Assembly (NCBI GenBank): GCA_023265355.1
Contig: JAHFTZ010000016.1
Span: 5,443 to 13,528 of the forward strand
Origin: Terriglobus sp.
GTDB lineage: Bacteria; Acidobacteriota; Terriglobia; Terriglobales; Acidobacteriaceae
Direction of reading: 5' to 3'
DNA: 8,086 nt
The notes under the pieces are model-generated. The model was not told the DNA's origin and ran no database searches. It worked only from the letters and a program-made list of their open reading frames with translations. Shown here piece by piece: positions 1 through 6,281 of the stretch. The translations under genes were made by a program, and so were the position numbers. Position 1 is the first letter of the stretch; each line of letters begins with the position of its first letter.

Positions 1-402
1 GCCCGCGAGCATGCCGTGAACGACTTCGGGTGAGATGGCGCGGAACCATCGGCCGATCTTCAACAGGCCTGCGGCGAGCTGCATCGCGCCGCCGAGGATG
101 AGGATTGGACCGAGTGCGTTAATGCCATGATCCTGAACGAGTTCAAAGACCAGAACTGCCAGGCCAGCGGCTGGGCCGCTGACCTGCAGGGGTGAACCGG
201 AAAACAAGCCAACGACAATGCCTCCGATGATGCCGGTGACAAGACCGCGCGCCGGTGGCATGCCGGAGGCGACAGCGATGCCCATGCAGAGGGGAAGTGC
301 CACCAGAAAAACGACGAGGGAAGCAGAGATATCCTTGACCCAGGTATTCTTCGCTTCCATCTGACTGACCCGTGTTTTAGGGGTTCGAATTTCGGTGATC
401 AT
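1..402 (-). CDS. SulP-family anion (sulfate/bicarbonate) transporter, N-terminal part, cut by window edge
   Basis: Only the first 134 codons are present; the gene continues left of base 1. The protein begins MITEIRTPKTRVSQMEAKNT, a soluble N-terminus. It then runs into a first hydrophobic segment (about residues 24-47, ending GIAVASGMPPARG), a second (about 53-68), the SulP-type stretch VSGPAAGLAVLVF (74-86) and another hydrophobic segment (about 96-115). This order matches the start of SulP/SLC26 inner-membrane transporters, which move sulfate, bicarbonate or other anions by proton or sodium symport or by exchange. The ATG at 402 is chosen because AAGGA lies at 410-414 on the minus strand, seven bases upstream; a second ATG at 360 has weaker support. 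The carbonic anhydrase gene ends 29 bases upstream on the same strand, so the two are probably co-transcribed. SulP proteins fused or adjacent to carbonic anhydrase are proposed bicarbonate transporters, which makes bicarbonate a plausible substrate. The substrate cannot be read from this fragment, and a C-terminal STAS domain cannot be checked. Confidence 0.9.
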   Translation of the reverse strand, partial: MITEIRTPKTRVSQMEAKNTWVKDISASLVVFLVALPLCMGIAVASGMPPARGLVTGIIGGIVVGLFSGSPLQVSGPAAGLAVLVFELVQDHGINALGPILILGGAMQLAAGLLKIGRWFRAISPEVVHGMLAG

Positions 403-431
403 TTCAGTTTCCTTGCTCTGAGGGGAGAGGG

Positions 432-1085
432 TTAAGCGATTTTGAGTTCGTTCTGTTGGAGATCTAGATCGAGCGGCTTGAAAGAGCCGCTCTCGTTGTC
501 CAGGGCGAGAATGTCGCCGGTGGCGATGTCGTAGACCCAGCCGTGGAGGCGAAGCGTTCCCTTGAGCATTCCTTCTGCAACGCTGGCGTGCTGCGCGAGA
601 TGACCGAGCTGCGTCATCACGTTAGCCTGCGTGAGAAGCGAAAGCTTTTTATCGTTCGAGATTTCAACGTCCTGAAACGTCGTCGAAAGCCACTTCGCGG
701 ACGGGCCTGCGTGCTGCAGCCAGGAATGAACGAGAGGAAGATCCTTGACGTGCGCGCGTTCCAGGATCTCTCGCATCGCGCCGCAGCCTGAGTGGCCGAT
801 GACGACGATGTCTGCGACCTGGAGTGCGCGCACGGCGTACTCCACGCTGGCAGCAACGCCACTCTGGGATTCTCTGGGAGGTGGAACGAGGTTTCCGGCG
901 TTGCGGATGGGAAAGATCTGTCCGGGTTCGCATTGGAAGATCATCTCCGGCATGACGCGGGAGTCGGAGCAGGTGATGAGTGCGACTTCAGGCTTCTGGC
1001 CATGGGCGAGTTGCTGAAAGAGCGAGGAGTGGTGCGGAAAAACTTCAGTGCGAAAACGGGAATATCCCTCTAGTAGACGCTGCAT
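432..1085 (-). CDS. beta-class carbonic anhydrase
   Basis: A 217-residue cytoplasmic zinc enzyme that interconverts CO2 and bicarbonate. The beta-class signature is complete: ITCSDSRV has Cys39, Asp41 and Arg43, and GHSGCGAM has His98 and Cys101. Cys39, His98 and Cys101 are the expected zinc ligands, and Asp41-Arg43 is the catalytic dyad. RNAGN (61-65) and GVAASVEYAV (76-85) are also typical, and the length is normal for the family. The frame stays open upstream to 1268, but the added residues are low-complexity and unlike the family. The ATG at 1085 has AGGAG at 1094-1098, eight bases upstream, and gives the usual short N-terminus MQRLLEGYSRFR. The gene sits directly upstream of the SulP transporter (29-base gap) and probably forms an operon with it. 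The enzyme would supply or consume the bicarbonate that the transporter moves. A hydrophobic signal peptide is absent, so it acts in the cytoplasm. Confidence 0.96.
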   Translation of the reverse strand: MQRLLEGYSRFRTEVFPHHSSLFQQLAHGQKPEVALITCSDSRVMPEMIFQCEPGQIFPIRNAGNLVPPPRESQSGVAASVEYAVRALQVADIVVIGHSGCGAMREILERAHVKDLPLVHSWLQHAGPSAKWLSTTFQDVEISNDKKLSLLTQANVMTQLGHLAQHASVAEGMLKGTLRLHGWVYDIATGDILALDNESGSFKPLDLDLQQNELKIA

Positions 1086-1093
1086 GTTTCGTT

Positions 1094-1100
1094 CTCCTGG
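1094..1100 (-). promoter_or_regulatory. ribosome binding site that fixes the carbonic anhydrase start
   Basis: Minus-strand CCAGGAG; its AGGAG core ends eight bases before the ATG at 1085. No comparable site precedes the far upstream start of the same open frame at 1268, so this site decides the start. Confidence 0.75.
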
Positions 1101-1158
1101 TGCGGACCGACGAGGGTCGACGCGACCTGCAAATGGTTCTGGGTACACGTGCAGCCAT

Positions 1159-1172
1159 GCTTCGGGCGAAGC
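1159..1172. other. small perfect hairpin in the leader between the hypothetical gene and carbonic anhydrase
   Basis: GCTTCG-GG-CGAAGC, six-base arms around GG, in the 124-base gap (1086-1209) upstream of the carbonic anhydrase gene. There is no T-run after it in either direction, so it is not a convincing intrinsic terminator. A minus-strand TGTAAT in the same gap (about 1178-1183) resembles a -10 element, but I see no good -35 partner. The role of the hairpin, if any, is unknown. Confidence 0.3.
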
Positions 1173-1209
1173 CGGGCAGATTACACGCCAGATTTTGCTG
1201 GAGGAAGAA

Positions 1210-1620
1210 CTAGGAGCGTGGAGGGCCGCGGGAGTTTCCCGGGGCGCGCGGAGCCGAACCGAGAGCAACGACGCTGACGGCAGCGAGTGGTTCCGAGGTC
1301 AGATTGTTCTGCAGCACCAATCCTGCGGGGAGCAGGGCGTCGGCGTGCATGTCCGTGATCGGATGTGTGGACTTGGATCGCGGAGCGACGCTGCTTGCTT
1401 CGAAGTGATCCGAGGTGCCGTGTTCAGAAACGCTCAGCCGCTGCGAACGTGTACCGCGTCCTGTGGGTCGATGTGACCCGTGCGGCGGAAGGTGCTCGTA
1501 GTTCGAGCGCGAATATCTGGAAGCATGGTGCCCGTGCGCGACGAGATAGCTCAGAGTGTTGAGCCCCAGACCTACGGCCAGCAGCACGAAGATGCGTCCG
1601 AGATGTAGAGTCTTTGCCAT
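1210..1620 (-). CDS. small His-rich exported or membrane-anchored hypothetical protein
   Basis: I do not recognise this 136-residue product. Residues 7-28 (LGRIFVLLAVGLGLNTLSYLVA) form a hydrophobic segment after a short basic start (MAKTLH), as in an uncleaved signal anchor or a signal peptide. What follows is polar and rich in His, Ser and Arg, with ten histidines between residues 29 and 92 (including HGHH at 29-32) and no cysteine. That suggests a metal-binding or disordered periplasmic tail. Codon choice (AAC, CTG, GTC, ATC, CGC) resembles the neighbouring genes, which argues against a random open frame. A GTG at 1638 could give six more residues; neither start has a strong ribosome site, GAAGAG just before 1620 being the best. 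It is 124 bases upstream of the carbonic anhydrase on the same strand and divergent from the beta-barrel gene. The last 40 residues look less protein-like, so a frameshift or a spurious tail is possible. Confidence 0.5.
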   Translation of the reverse strand: MAKTLHLGRIFVLLAVGLGLNTLSYLVAHGHHASRYSRSNYEHLPPHGSHRPTGRGTRSQRLSVSEHGTSDHFEASSVAPRSKSTHPITDMHADALLPAGLVLQNNLTSEPLAAVSVVALGSAPRAPGNSRGPPRS

Positions 1621-1714
1621 GCTCTTCGAGAATGCCACAGTTTCGCTTCGTGCGTATGAATAAGTTCAGAGGGTTGGACTTGCGGGGTTTACGAAAGTTT
1701 GCGCAGAATGAGCT
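1621..1714. promoter_or_regulatory. divergent intergenic region between the His-rich hypothetical gene and the beta-barrel gene
   Basis: These 94 bases must hold the control signals for both directions if the two transcription units start here. A plus-strand TTGGAC at 1674-1679 resembles a -35 box, but no good -10 lies 16-18 bases downstream. TATGAA around 1657 resembles a -10 without a clear -35. I see no TGTGA/TCACA or TTGAT/ATCAA operator. The location is supported; the exact promoters are not. Confidence 0.35.
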
Positions 1715-2578
1715 ATGGCTTCGATTCGCGCGATGGGTATTTTGTGTGTGGCTTGCCTCGGTTTGTGCGCCGGGCCGGATGTTTTTGCTGCCGAAATGGA
1801 TGATAAAGAAGGATTTCTTGCCGGCTTTGAGCGCCGTGCGACGGCCACACAATCGAAGCAGCCGGGATGGGCTGTGCCACTTTTCGCTCCCTACAGCGGT
1901 CTGATTCAGTCGATCCGCCTGGACTTTACGCGCCAGGTGAGTAACACCGGAGTAAAGACCTGGAACTACGGGGGAGCGAAGGGGCTGAACTTTATCCCGC
2001 TTCCGAACACCCAGATCGACATCAATTTTCCCGCATATTATCAGCGCTCCAGCGGAACCGGGGATGGTGCAGGTGATTTCGCTTTTGGCGTAAAGTATCG
2101 TCTTTTTACAGCAAATGAAAAGAAAGGGAATTACAGTGTCCTCGTGGGTCTCGCGACGTCTCTTCCAACCGGAAGCTACAGCAACGGTGCGAGCCATGCC
2201 GTGATCACACCGAACATCGCGATCGGCAAAGGTTGGGGCCGATTTGACGTGCAGACCGTGGCATCCATTAATCTACCGACGGGAAACACCGGTAGGTTGG
2301 GGAGGCATGTGACCTGGCACACGCTGGGACAGCTGCATCTCGGAAAATATTTCTGGCCTGAGATCGAGAACACCACGACCTTTTACCAGGGCGGAGCGAA
2401 TGATGGGCGGGTGCAGAACCACATTTTGCCGGGGTTCATGTTTGGCAAAATCAAATTTAAACCTGAAGATCCAGAGAGCCGTACCGGGATCTCTGTCGGT
2501 GCGGGGATGCAGTTTGCGACAACGCATTTTCACTTGCACGACCACATGCCGATCTTTTCGGCGCGCGTTACGTTCTAA
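1715..2578 (+). CDS. outer-membrane beta-barrel protein, MetA-pathway/transporter-like
   Basis: A 287-residue exported protein. Residues 1-26 form a signal peptide (basic Arg5, hydrophobic core ILCVACLGLCAG, cleavage likely after VFAA). The mature part alternates short polar turns with amphipathic aromatic-rich strands, such as TQIDINFPAYY, DFAFGVKYRLF, YSVLVGLATSLPTG, RFDVQTVASINLPTG and RTGISVGAGMQFA. It ends in ARVTF, whose terminal Phe is the usual outer-membrane insertion signal. The two SLPTG/NLPTG turns and overall layout recall the family annotated 'putative MetA-pathway of phenol degradation' (PF13557), whose true substrates are mostly unknown. Four histidines alternate near the end (H271, H273, H275, H277). 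An in-frame stop at 1709-1711 leaves 1715 as the first ATG; its ribosome site is weak. The bestrophin gene follows after 33 bases, suggesting an operon that pairs an outer-membrane pore with an inner-membrane anion channel. Confidence 0.8.
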   Translation: MASIRAMGILCVACLGLCAGPDVFAAEMDDKEGFLAGFERRATATQSKQPGWAVPLFAPYSGLIQSIRLDFTRQVSNTGVKTWNYGGAKGLNFIPLPNTQIDINFPAYYQRSSGTGDGAGDFAFGVKYRLFTANEKKGNYSVLVGLATSLPTGSYSNGASHAVITPNIAIGKGWGRFDVQTVASINLPTGNTGRLGRHVTWHTLGQLHLGKYFWPEIENTTTFYQGGANDGRVQNHILPGFMFGKIKFKPEDPESRTGISVGAGMQFATTHFHLHDHMPIFSARVTF

Positions 2579-2611
2579 ATCCAGATCCAAGAGACGGAGT
2601 ACCTTCGATCC

Positions 2612-3526
2612 ATGATCGTTCCTCGTTCCCCGCAGATTCGCAGAATGGTGGAGTACGTCGGCAGACCTTTGCTTGTGCTCTTCGGATACGACCTCGCCAT
2701 CGTTGTGGCCTACAAGGTGATGCACTGGGACTGGGTGGCCTTTCCGCACGTGCCGCTCGCGCTCTTCGGTTCCGCGATCGGTTTGATCCTGGGCTTCCGT
2801 AACAACTCGGCGTATGACCGTTGGTGGGAGGCGCGCAAGTTGTGGGGTGTGATCGTAAACAATTCGCGCAGCTGGGCGCGTCTTGCAGTTTCCAGCGTGG
2901 CTTCTCGGGAGCCCTCCGAACAGCAGGAGGTGCGTGAGATGCAGGTGCGCCTGGTGCATCATCAGATTGCTTATGTTCATGCCTTAAGGCAGCATCTGCG
3001 CGGTCTTGCGCCGTGGGAGGATATCTCGTCGCTGCTGCGTGAAGAGGAGATTTCGGCGCTTCAGTACGAGAAGAATATCCCGCTTGCCCTGCAGGTGCAG
3101 ATGGGACACATGATGCAGGAGTGCCTGCAGCGGGGATGGATCAACGATCTGCAGTGGTCGCTGATGAATACGAATCTGGATGATCTCGCGGATGCGCAGG
3201 GCGGAAGCGAGCGCATTAAAAACACGCCGATGCCGAAGCAGTATGACTACTTCCCGAAGTTATTTGTCGAGATTTACTGCCTGGTGCTGCCGCTCACCCT
3301 GGTCCTCAATATGCAGTGGTACACGCCCCTGGGATCAACGATGGTCGGCTTCATCTTCCTCGCTTTGGACAAGATTGGGCGCGACATGGAAGACCCATTC
3401 GACAACACCATCTACGACATTCCTCTCACATCGATCTCACGCACGATCGACATCAACCTGCGGCAGGTTCTGGGTGAAGAAAATCTCCCTGCGCCCGAAA
3501 CCGCAGTGCGCGGAGTGCTTTGGTAG
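2612..3526 (+). CDS. bestrophin-family anion channel
   Basis: A 304-residue inner-membrane protein of the bacterial bestrophin (UPF0187) family, which form pentameric anion or ion channels. Algal relatives conduct bicarbonate. The strongest mark is FRNNSAYDRWWEARKLWG (62-79), the family's most conserved stretch. It is followed by GSERIKNTPMPKQY (198-211) and by DPFDNTIYDIPL (261-272), the acidic motif equivalent to the calcium-clasp region of animal bestrophins. Hydrophobic segments lie at about 19-35, 46-61, 217-233 and 241-252. Length is normal for bacterial members. The ATG at 2612 has GGAG at 2596-2599, a rather long 12-base spacing; the next Met lacks a better site. It lies 33 bases after the beta-barrel gene and 45 bases before the Fnr-like regulator, so all three may share a transcript. 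Family assignment is secure; selectivity (chloride, bicarbonate or cation) is not readable from sequence. Confidence 0.92.
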   Translation: MIVPRSPQIRRMVEYVGRPLLVLFGYDLAIVVAYKVMHWDWVAFPHVPLALFGSAIGLILGFRNNSAYDRWWEARKLWGVIVNNSRSWARLAVSSVASREPSEQQEVREMQVRLVHHQIAYVHALRQHLRGLAPWEDISSLLREEEISALQYEKNIPLALQVQMGHMMQECLQRGWINDLQWSLMNTNLDDLADAQGGSERIKNTPMPKQYDYFPKLFVEIYCLVLPLTLVLNMQWYTPLGSTMVGFIFLALDKIGRDMEDPFDNTIYDIPLTSISRTIDINLRQVLGEENLPAPETAVRGVLW

Positions 3527-3554
3527 CGCTGGAGTTTTCGCGTAGTGGATACTT

Positions 3555-3565
3555 GAGGTAGAGGG
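3555..3565 (+). promoter_or_regulatory. ribosome binding site of the Fnr-like regulator gene
   Basis: The purine-rich stretch GAGGTAGAGGG ends six bases before the ATG at 3572. It supports that start and keeps the N-terminal cysteines in the protein. Confidence 0.6.
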
Positions 3566-3571
3566 TCTGCC

Positions 3572-4273
3572 ATGCCGCGTGCGATTTCACGAAGCTGTCT
3601 GGAGTGCGCGGTCCGTGGGGGAGACTGTTTCTGCACGCTGGAAGACGATGCTCTGCGGACGTTGGAAGATCTGGGCGAGCACGTGGAAGTGCCGCAGGGA
3701 ACGCAGATCTTCCGCGAAGGCTTCGATCCAGACAAAGTCTTCATCGTCTGCAAAGGCCAGGTGAAGCTGACCGTCACGAGCAAGGATGGACGCCTCCTCA
3801 TTCTGCGCATCGCGGCTCCTGGCGACGTGTTGGGGCTGGCTGCGGCCTTGCGACACAAGCAGTATGAGGCGTCTGCGGTGGCGATCGAGCCGTGCCAGTT
3901 GAAGTGGATGGCGCGCGCGGATTTCTTCGAGTTCATGAAGCAGTTCAGTGAGGTGGGTGAGAACTCCGCGCGATCTTTGGCGGAGGAGTATCGCACCACG
4001 GTGATGAGCGCGCGGCGGTTGGCGCTCTCCGGAAGCGCTGCTGGGAAGCTGGCGAGCGTTCTGCTGGAGTGGGCGCACAGGGCTTCTCTCAGCAAGACGC
4101 AGTTGAAGTTTGTCATGCCTCTGACGCACGAGGAACTGGCGAGCATGGCCGGTATCTCGCGCGAGACGACGACGCGTATGCTCACGAAGTTCAAGAACGA
4201 TGGGCTGATTACGATCCATGGATCGACGATTGTGATAGAGGATGAGGCTGGCATGGAGCAGATGTTCTCCTGA
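3572..4273 (+). CDS. Crp/Fnr-family transcriptional regulator with Fnr-like cysteine cluster
   Basis: A 233-residue cytoplasmic DNA-binding protein. The N-terminus carries C9-x2-C12-x6-C19-x-C21, close to the C-x2-C-x5-C of E. coli Fnr. A further Cys108 (IEPCQLKW) aligns by eye with Fnr Cys122 (MVCEIPF), the fourth ligand of the oxygen-sensing [4Fe-4S] cluster. An extra Cys60 is also present. A cyclic-nucleotide-type beta-roll spans about 25-112, with PGDVLGLAAAL (83-93) in place of the Crp cAMP-binding GELxL...R signature, so cAMP binding is unlikely. A dimer helix follows (about 115-150), then a winged HTH (about 183-222). Its recognition helix has Arg197-Glu198 and Arg202, the Crp pattern (Arg180, Glu181, Arg185), whereas Fnr has Val-Glu...Ser-Arg. 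A TGTGA-type operator is therefore expected. It follows the bestrophin by 45 bases and converges on the oxidase gene, whose upstream region contains such an operator. Oxygen or redox sensing is inference from the cysteines. Confidence 0.93.
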   Translation: MPRAISRSCLECAVRGGDCFCTLEDDALRTLEDLGEHVEVPQGTQIFREGFDPDKVFIVCKGQVKLTVTSKDGRLLILRIAAPGDVLGLAAALRHKQYEASAVAIEPCQLKWMARADFFEFMKQFSEVGENSARSLAEEYRTTVMSARRLALSGSAAGKLASVLLEWAHRASLSKTQLKFVMPLTHEELASMAGISRETTTRMLTKFKNDGLITIHGSTIVIEDEAGMEQMFS

Positions 4274-4290
4274 TACGCGAGTGGGCTAGA

Positions 4291-4322
4291 AGCAGATCCC
4301 TTCACTTCGTTACGGGATGACA
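4291..4322. repeat. REP-like dispersed hairpin in the convergent gap
   Basis: The 58-base gap between the stops of the regulator and the oxidase gene contains AGCAGATCCC...GGGATGACA, with ATCCC (4296-4300) pairing to GGGAT (4314-4318) around a 13-base loop. It resembles the interspersed 'GCAGATYCTTCG...AGRATGACA' hairpins I know from Acidobacteriota, Chloroflexi and others. It could act as a weak two-way terminator, but the stem is short and no T-run follows. Only one copy is seen in this window, so repeat status rests on recognition. Confidence 0.45.
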
Positions 4323-4331
4323 AGCGCGTGG

Positions 4332-5984
4332 CTATGCTGTGACTTTATGCGGCGTGGTTGTGCCATCGATCACGTCGTAAGGATAAGCCTCCGTTGTGAT
4401 GATCGGCGTCGTGCTGAAGTTTTCGGTGGGTGGTGGGGAAGAGATCGTCCACTCGAGGCCGGCGGCGTTCCATGGATTCGATGTGGCAATGGGCCCGTAG
4501 CGCAGGCTCCACAGGAGATAAGCAGCGGTGATGAAGTAGCCGAAGGCCATCACGGTCGCGCCTGCGGTCGACATGACATTGAGCACCTGGAACTCTTTGG
4601 GATACGTGGCGTAGCGGCGCGGCATGCCAAGATAGCCGAGCATAAACTGCGGTCCAAAGGTGATGAAGAATCCGACGAAGATGCAGATGGCTGCGACCTT
4701 GGCAGGAGCTTCGGGATACATGCGGCCAGTGATCTTGGGCCACCAGAAGTGCAGGCCTCCGAGGTACGCCATGATGACGGAGCCGACCATGACGAAGTGG
4801 AAGTGGGCCACGATGAAGTACGTCTCGGTGAGCGAAATGTTCATGCCCAGCGTGCCGAGGAAGACGCCGGTGCAACCTCCGATGACGAAGAGACCGATGA
4901 AGCAGAGGACATAGATCATGGGAGTGTTGAACGAGATCGATCCCTTGTAGAGAGTGAACGTCCAGTTGAAGACCTTGATCGCAGAGGGAACGGCGACGAG
5001 CATCGTGAGCAGCGAGAAGACCAGCGCAGAGTAATTAGAGATGCCCATGATGAACATATGGTGCGCCCAGACGAAGAAGCTGAAAGCGGCGATGGCGATG
5101 GAGGAGAAGGCGACAGCGGTGTACCCAAAGACACGTTTGCGAGTGAAGGCACTGACGAGCTCCGAGATAACTCCCATGGCGGGAAGAAGCATGACGTAGA
5201 CGGCGGGGTGTGAGTAGAACCAGAACAGATGCTGGAAGAGGAGCGGATCGCCGCCCATGGCGGGATCGAAGAAGCCGAAGTGAAAGAGACGCTCCACGGC
5301 GACGAGGACGATGGTGACCGCGACGACTGGAGTGCCGAGGACCATGATGATCGAAGCGGCGTAGTTGGACCAGAGGAAGAGGGGCATGCGGAACCAGGTC
5401 ATGCCTGGTGCGCGCATACGGTGGATGGTAACGATAAAGTTCAGACCGGTGAAGATGGACGAGAAGCCTGCGACGAAGGCGGCCAGGCCTGCGGAGACGA
5501 CGTTGGTATTCACGAATCGCGTAGAGAGCGGTGTGGTGAAGGTCCATCCCGTATCGACTCCACCTGCCAAGACGGTGTAGAGAAGAAGGATTCCTGCAAC
5601 GACGTAGCAGTACCAGGAGAGCAGGTTGAGACGTGGAAAAGCGAGATCCTTCGCGCCGATCATGATGGGCAGGATGAAGTTCCCGAGGATCGCCGGAACG
5701 GCTGGAATCAGAACGAAGAACACCATGACGATGCCGTGCATGGTGAAGACTTTGTTGTAGGTATCCGCTGCCATCAGGTCGCCTGTAGGCGTGAGCAGAT
5801 GAATGCGGAGGACCATGGCGAGCAAGCCACCGATGAGGAAGAAGAAGGAGATCGAACCAAGGTAGAGCAGCGCGATCCGTTTGTGATCGACGGTGAGTAG
5901 CCAGCTTTTTAGGCCGTGGGTTTCGTTGAGATAGTGGCGTTTTGGAGTGATCGCCGGAAGAACTGGGACTGTCGCGGTACTCAT
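4332..5984 (-). CDS. ctaD: cytochrome c oxidase subunit I, A2-type haem-copper oxidase
   Basis: A 550-residue, 12-helix catalytic subunit that reduces O2 to water and pumps protons. Ligands are all present: His83 and His396 (haem a), His394 (haem a3), and His259, His308 and His309 (Cu-B), with Tyr263 for the His-Tyr crosslink. D-channel Asp113 and Asn120 (KDLAFPRLN) and K-channel Lys337 (AVPSAIK) are kept. Helix VI reads WFYSHPAVY: the usual Glu of HPEVY is Ala, and Tyr257-Ser258 precede the His, the YSHPxV mark of A2-type enzymes such as Rhodothermus caa3. At the Mg-site position the usual His-Asp is Thr386-Glu387. The C-terminus has the typical [10 protein letters not shown]. The frame is open up to 6113, but the ATG at 5984 overlaps the stop of the cysteine-rich gene (ATGA) and gives a normal N-terminus, so translation is probably coupled. 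No subunit II, III or IV gene lies in the window, which is unusual. Confidence 0.95.
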   Translation of the reverse strand: MSTATVPVLPAITPKRHYLNETHGLKSWLLTVDHKRIALLYLGSISFFFLIGGLLAMVLRIHLLTPTGDLMAADTYNKVFTMHGIVMVFFVLIPAVPAILGNFILPIMIGAKDLAFPRLNLLSWYCYVVAGILLLYTVLAGGVDTGWTFTTPLSTRFVNTNVVSAGLAAFVAGFSSIFTGLNFIVTIHRMRAPGMTWFRMPLFLWSNYAASIIMVLGTPVVAVTIVLVAVERLFHFGFFDPAMGGDPLLFQHLFWFYSHPAVYVMLLPAMGVISELVSAFTRKRVFGYTAVAFSSIAIAAFSFFVWAHHMFIMGISNYSALVFSLLTMLVAVPSAIKVFNWTFTLYKGSISFNTPMIYVLCFIGLFVIGGCTGVFLGTLGMNISLTETYFIVAHFHFVMVGSVIMAYLGGLHFWWPKITGRMYPEAPAKVAAICIFVGFFITFGPQFMLGYLGMPRRYATYPKEFQVLNVMSTAGATVMAFGYFITAAYLLWSLRYGPIATSNPWNAAGLEWTISSPPPTENFSTTPIITTEAYPYDVIDGTTTPHKVTA

Positions 5985-6235
5985 GCGCGCGCCGTTCTGT
6001 AGTTGTCGCTCAAGCTGTAGCTGCTGCTCATGCTGCCAAAGGAGGGCAATGTAGCCGCAGCGAGCGAACGCAGTGCCGCTTCCACGACCGCAAGCACAAC
6101 CAGGGGTGGGCAATTGGGGGTCGTGCCATAGCCGACGCAGGCAGAGTGGCCGTCGCAGTTGCTCTGGTTGCGGCGGACGTTAGGGCAGTTGGGGCAGGCC
6201 TTGGTGCAGGTGGAGGATTGCAGAACTTTGAACAT
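5981..6235 (-). CDS. 84-residue cysteine-rich small protein, translationally coupled to oxidase subunit I
   Basis: I do not recognise this protein. It starts [20 protein letters not shown] and has six cysteines in the first half: C10-x3-C14-x2-C17-x9-C27-x5-C33-x8-C42. The second half has a short hydrophobic or amphipathic stretch (about 45-63, [19 protein letters not shown]) and a Ser-rich polar tail (68-84). Support for a real gene: GGGAG at 6244-6248 sits eight bases before the ATG; its TGA overlaps the oxidase ATG in an ATGA; and codons in the cysteine-rich half are strongly biased to AAC, CGC, GGC and TGC. C-x3-C-x2-C is also the radical-SAM cluster motif, but the protein is far too short to be such an enzyme. 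A Zn, Cu or Fe-S binding role linked to oxidase assembly is possible but unproven; it may also serve mainly as a coupling leader. No clear signal peptide is present. It lies 72 bases downstream of the MFS gene's stop. Confidence 0.68.
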   Translation of the reverse strand: MFKVLQSSTCTKACPNCPNVRRNQSNCDGHSACVGYGTTPNCPPLVVLAVVEAALRSLAAATLPSFGSMSSSYSLSDNYRTARA

Positions 6236-6281
6236 GCGGCGATCTCCCGATATCTGAGGATCGGGTAGATCGCGGCATGAG

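Noticed and set aside
1086..1268. N-terminal extension of the carbonic anhydrase frame by 61 residues
   Set aside because: The extension is Pro/Ser/Arg-rich and unlike the family, lacks a ribosome site, and the ATG at 1085 has a clear AGGAG.
2273..2980. Minus-strand open frame across the beta-barrel and bestrophin junction
   Set aside because: Spans two good plus-strand genes and encodes a His/Arg-rich sequence without family features.
3412..4323. Long minus-strand open frame opposite the Fnr-like regulator
   Set aside because: Ser/Arg-rich with no recognisable domain, and it overlaps a well-supported regulator with its own ribosome site.
4317..5900. Two long plus-strand open frames opposite oxidase subunit I
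   Set aside because: Acidic, repetitive antisense products typical of GC-rich membrane-protein genes; subunit I is certain on the minus strand.
5985..6113. N-terminal extension of the oxidase subunit I frame by 43 residues
   Set aside because: It overlaps the cysteine-rich gene in another frame, is not oxidase-like, and the ATG at 5984 gives the usual N-terminus and an ATGA junction.
5981..6235. Radical-SAM enzyme, because of C-x3-C-x2-C in the small protein
   Set aside because: 84 residues cannot hold the barrel fold, and no other radical-SAM motif is present.
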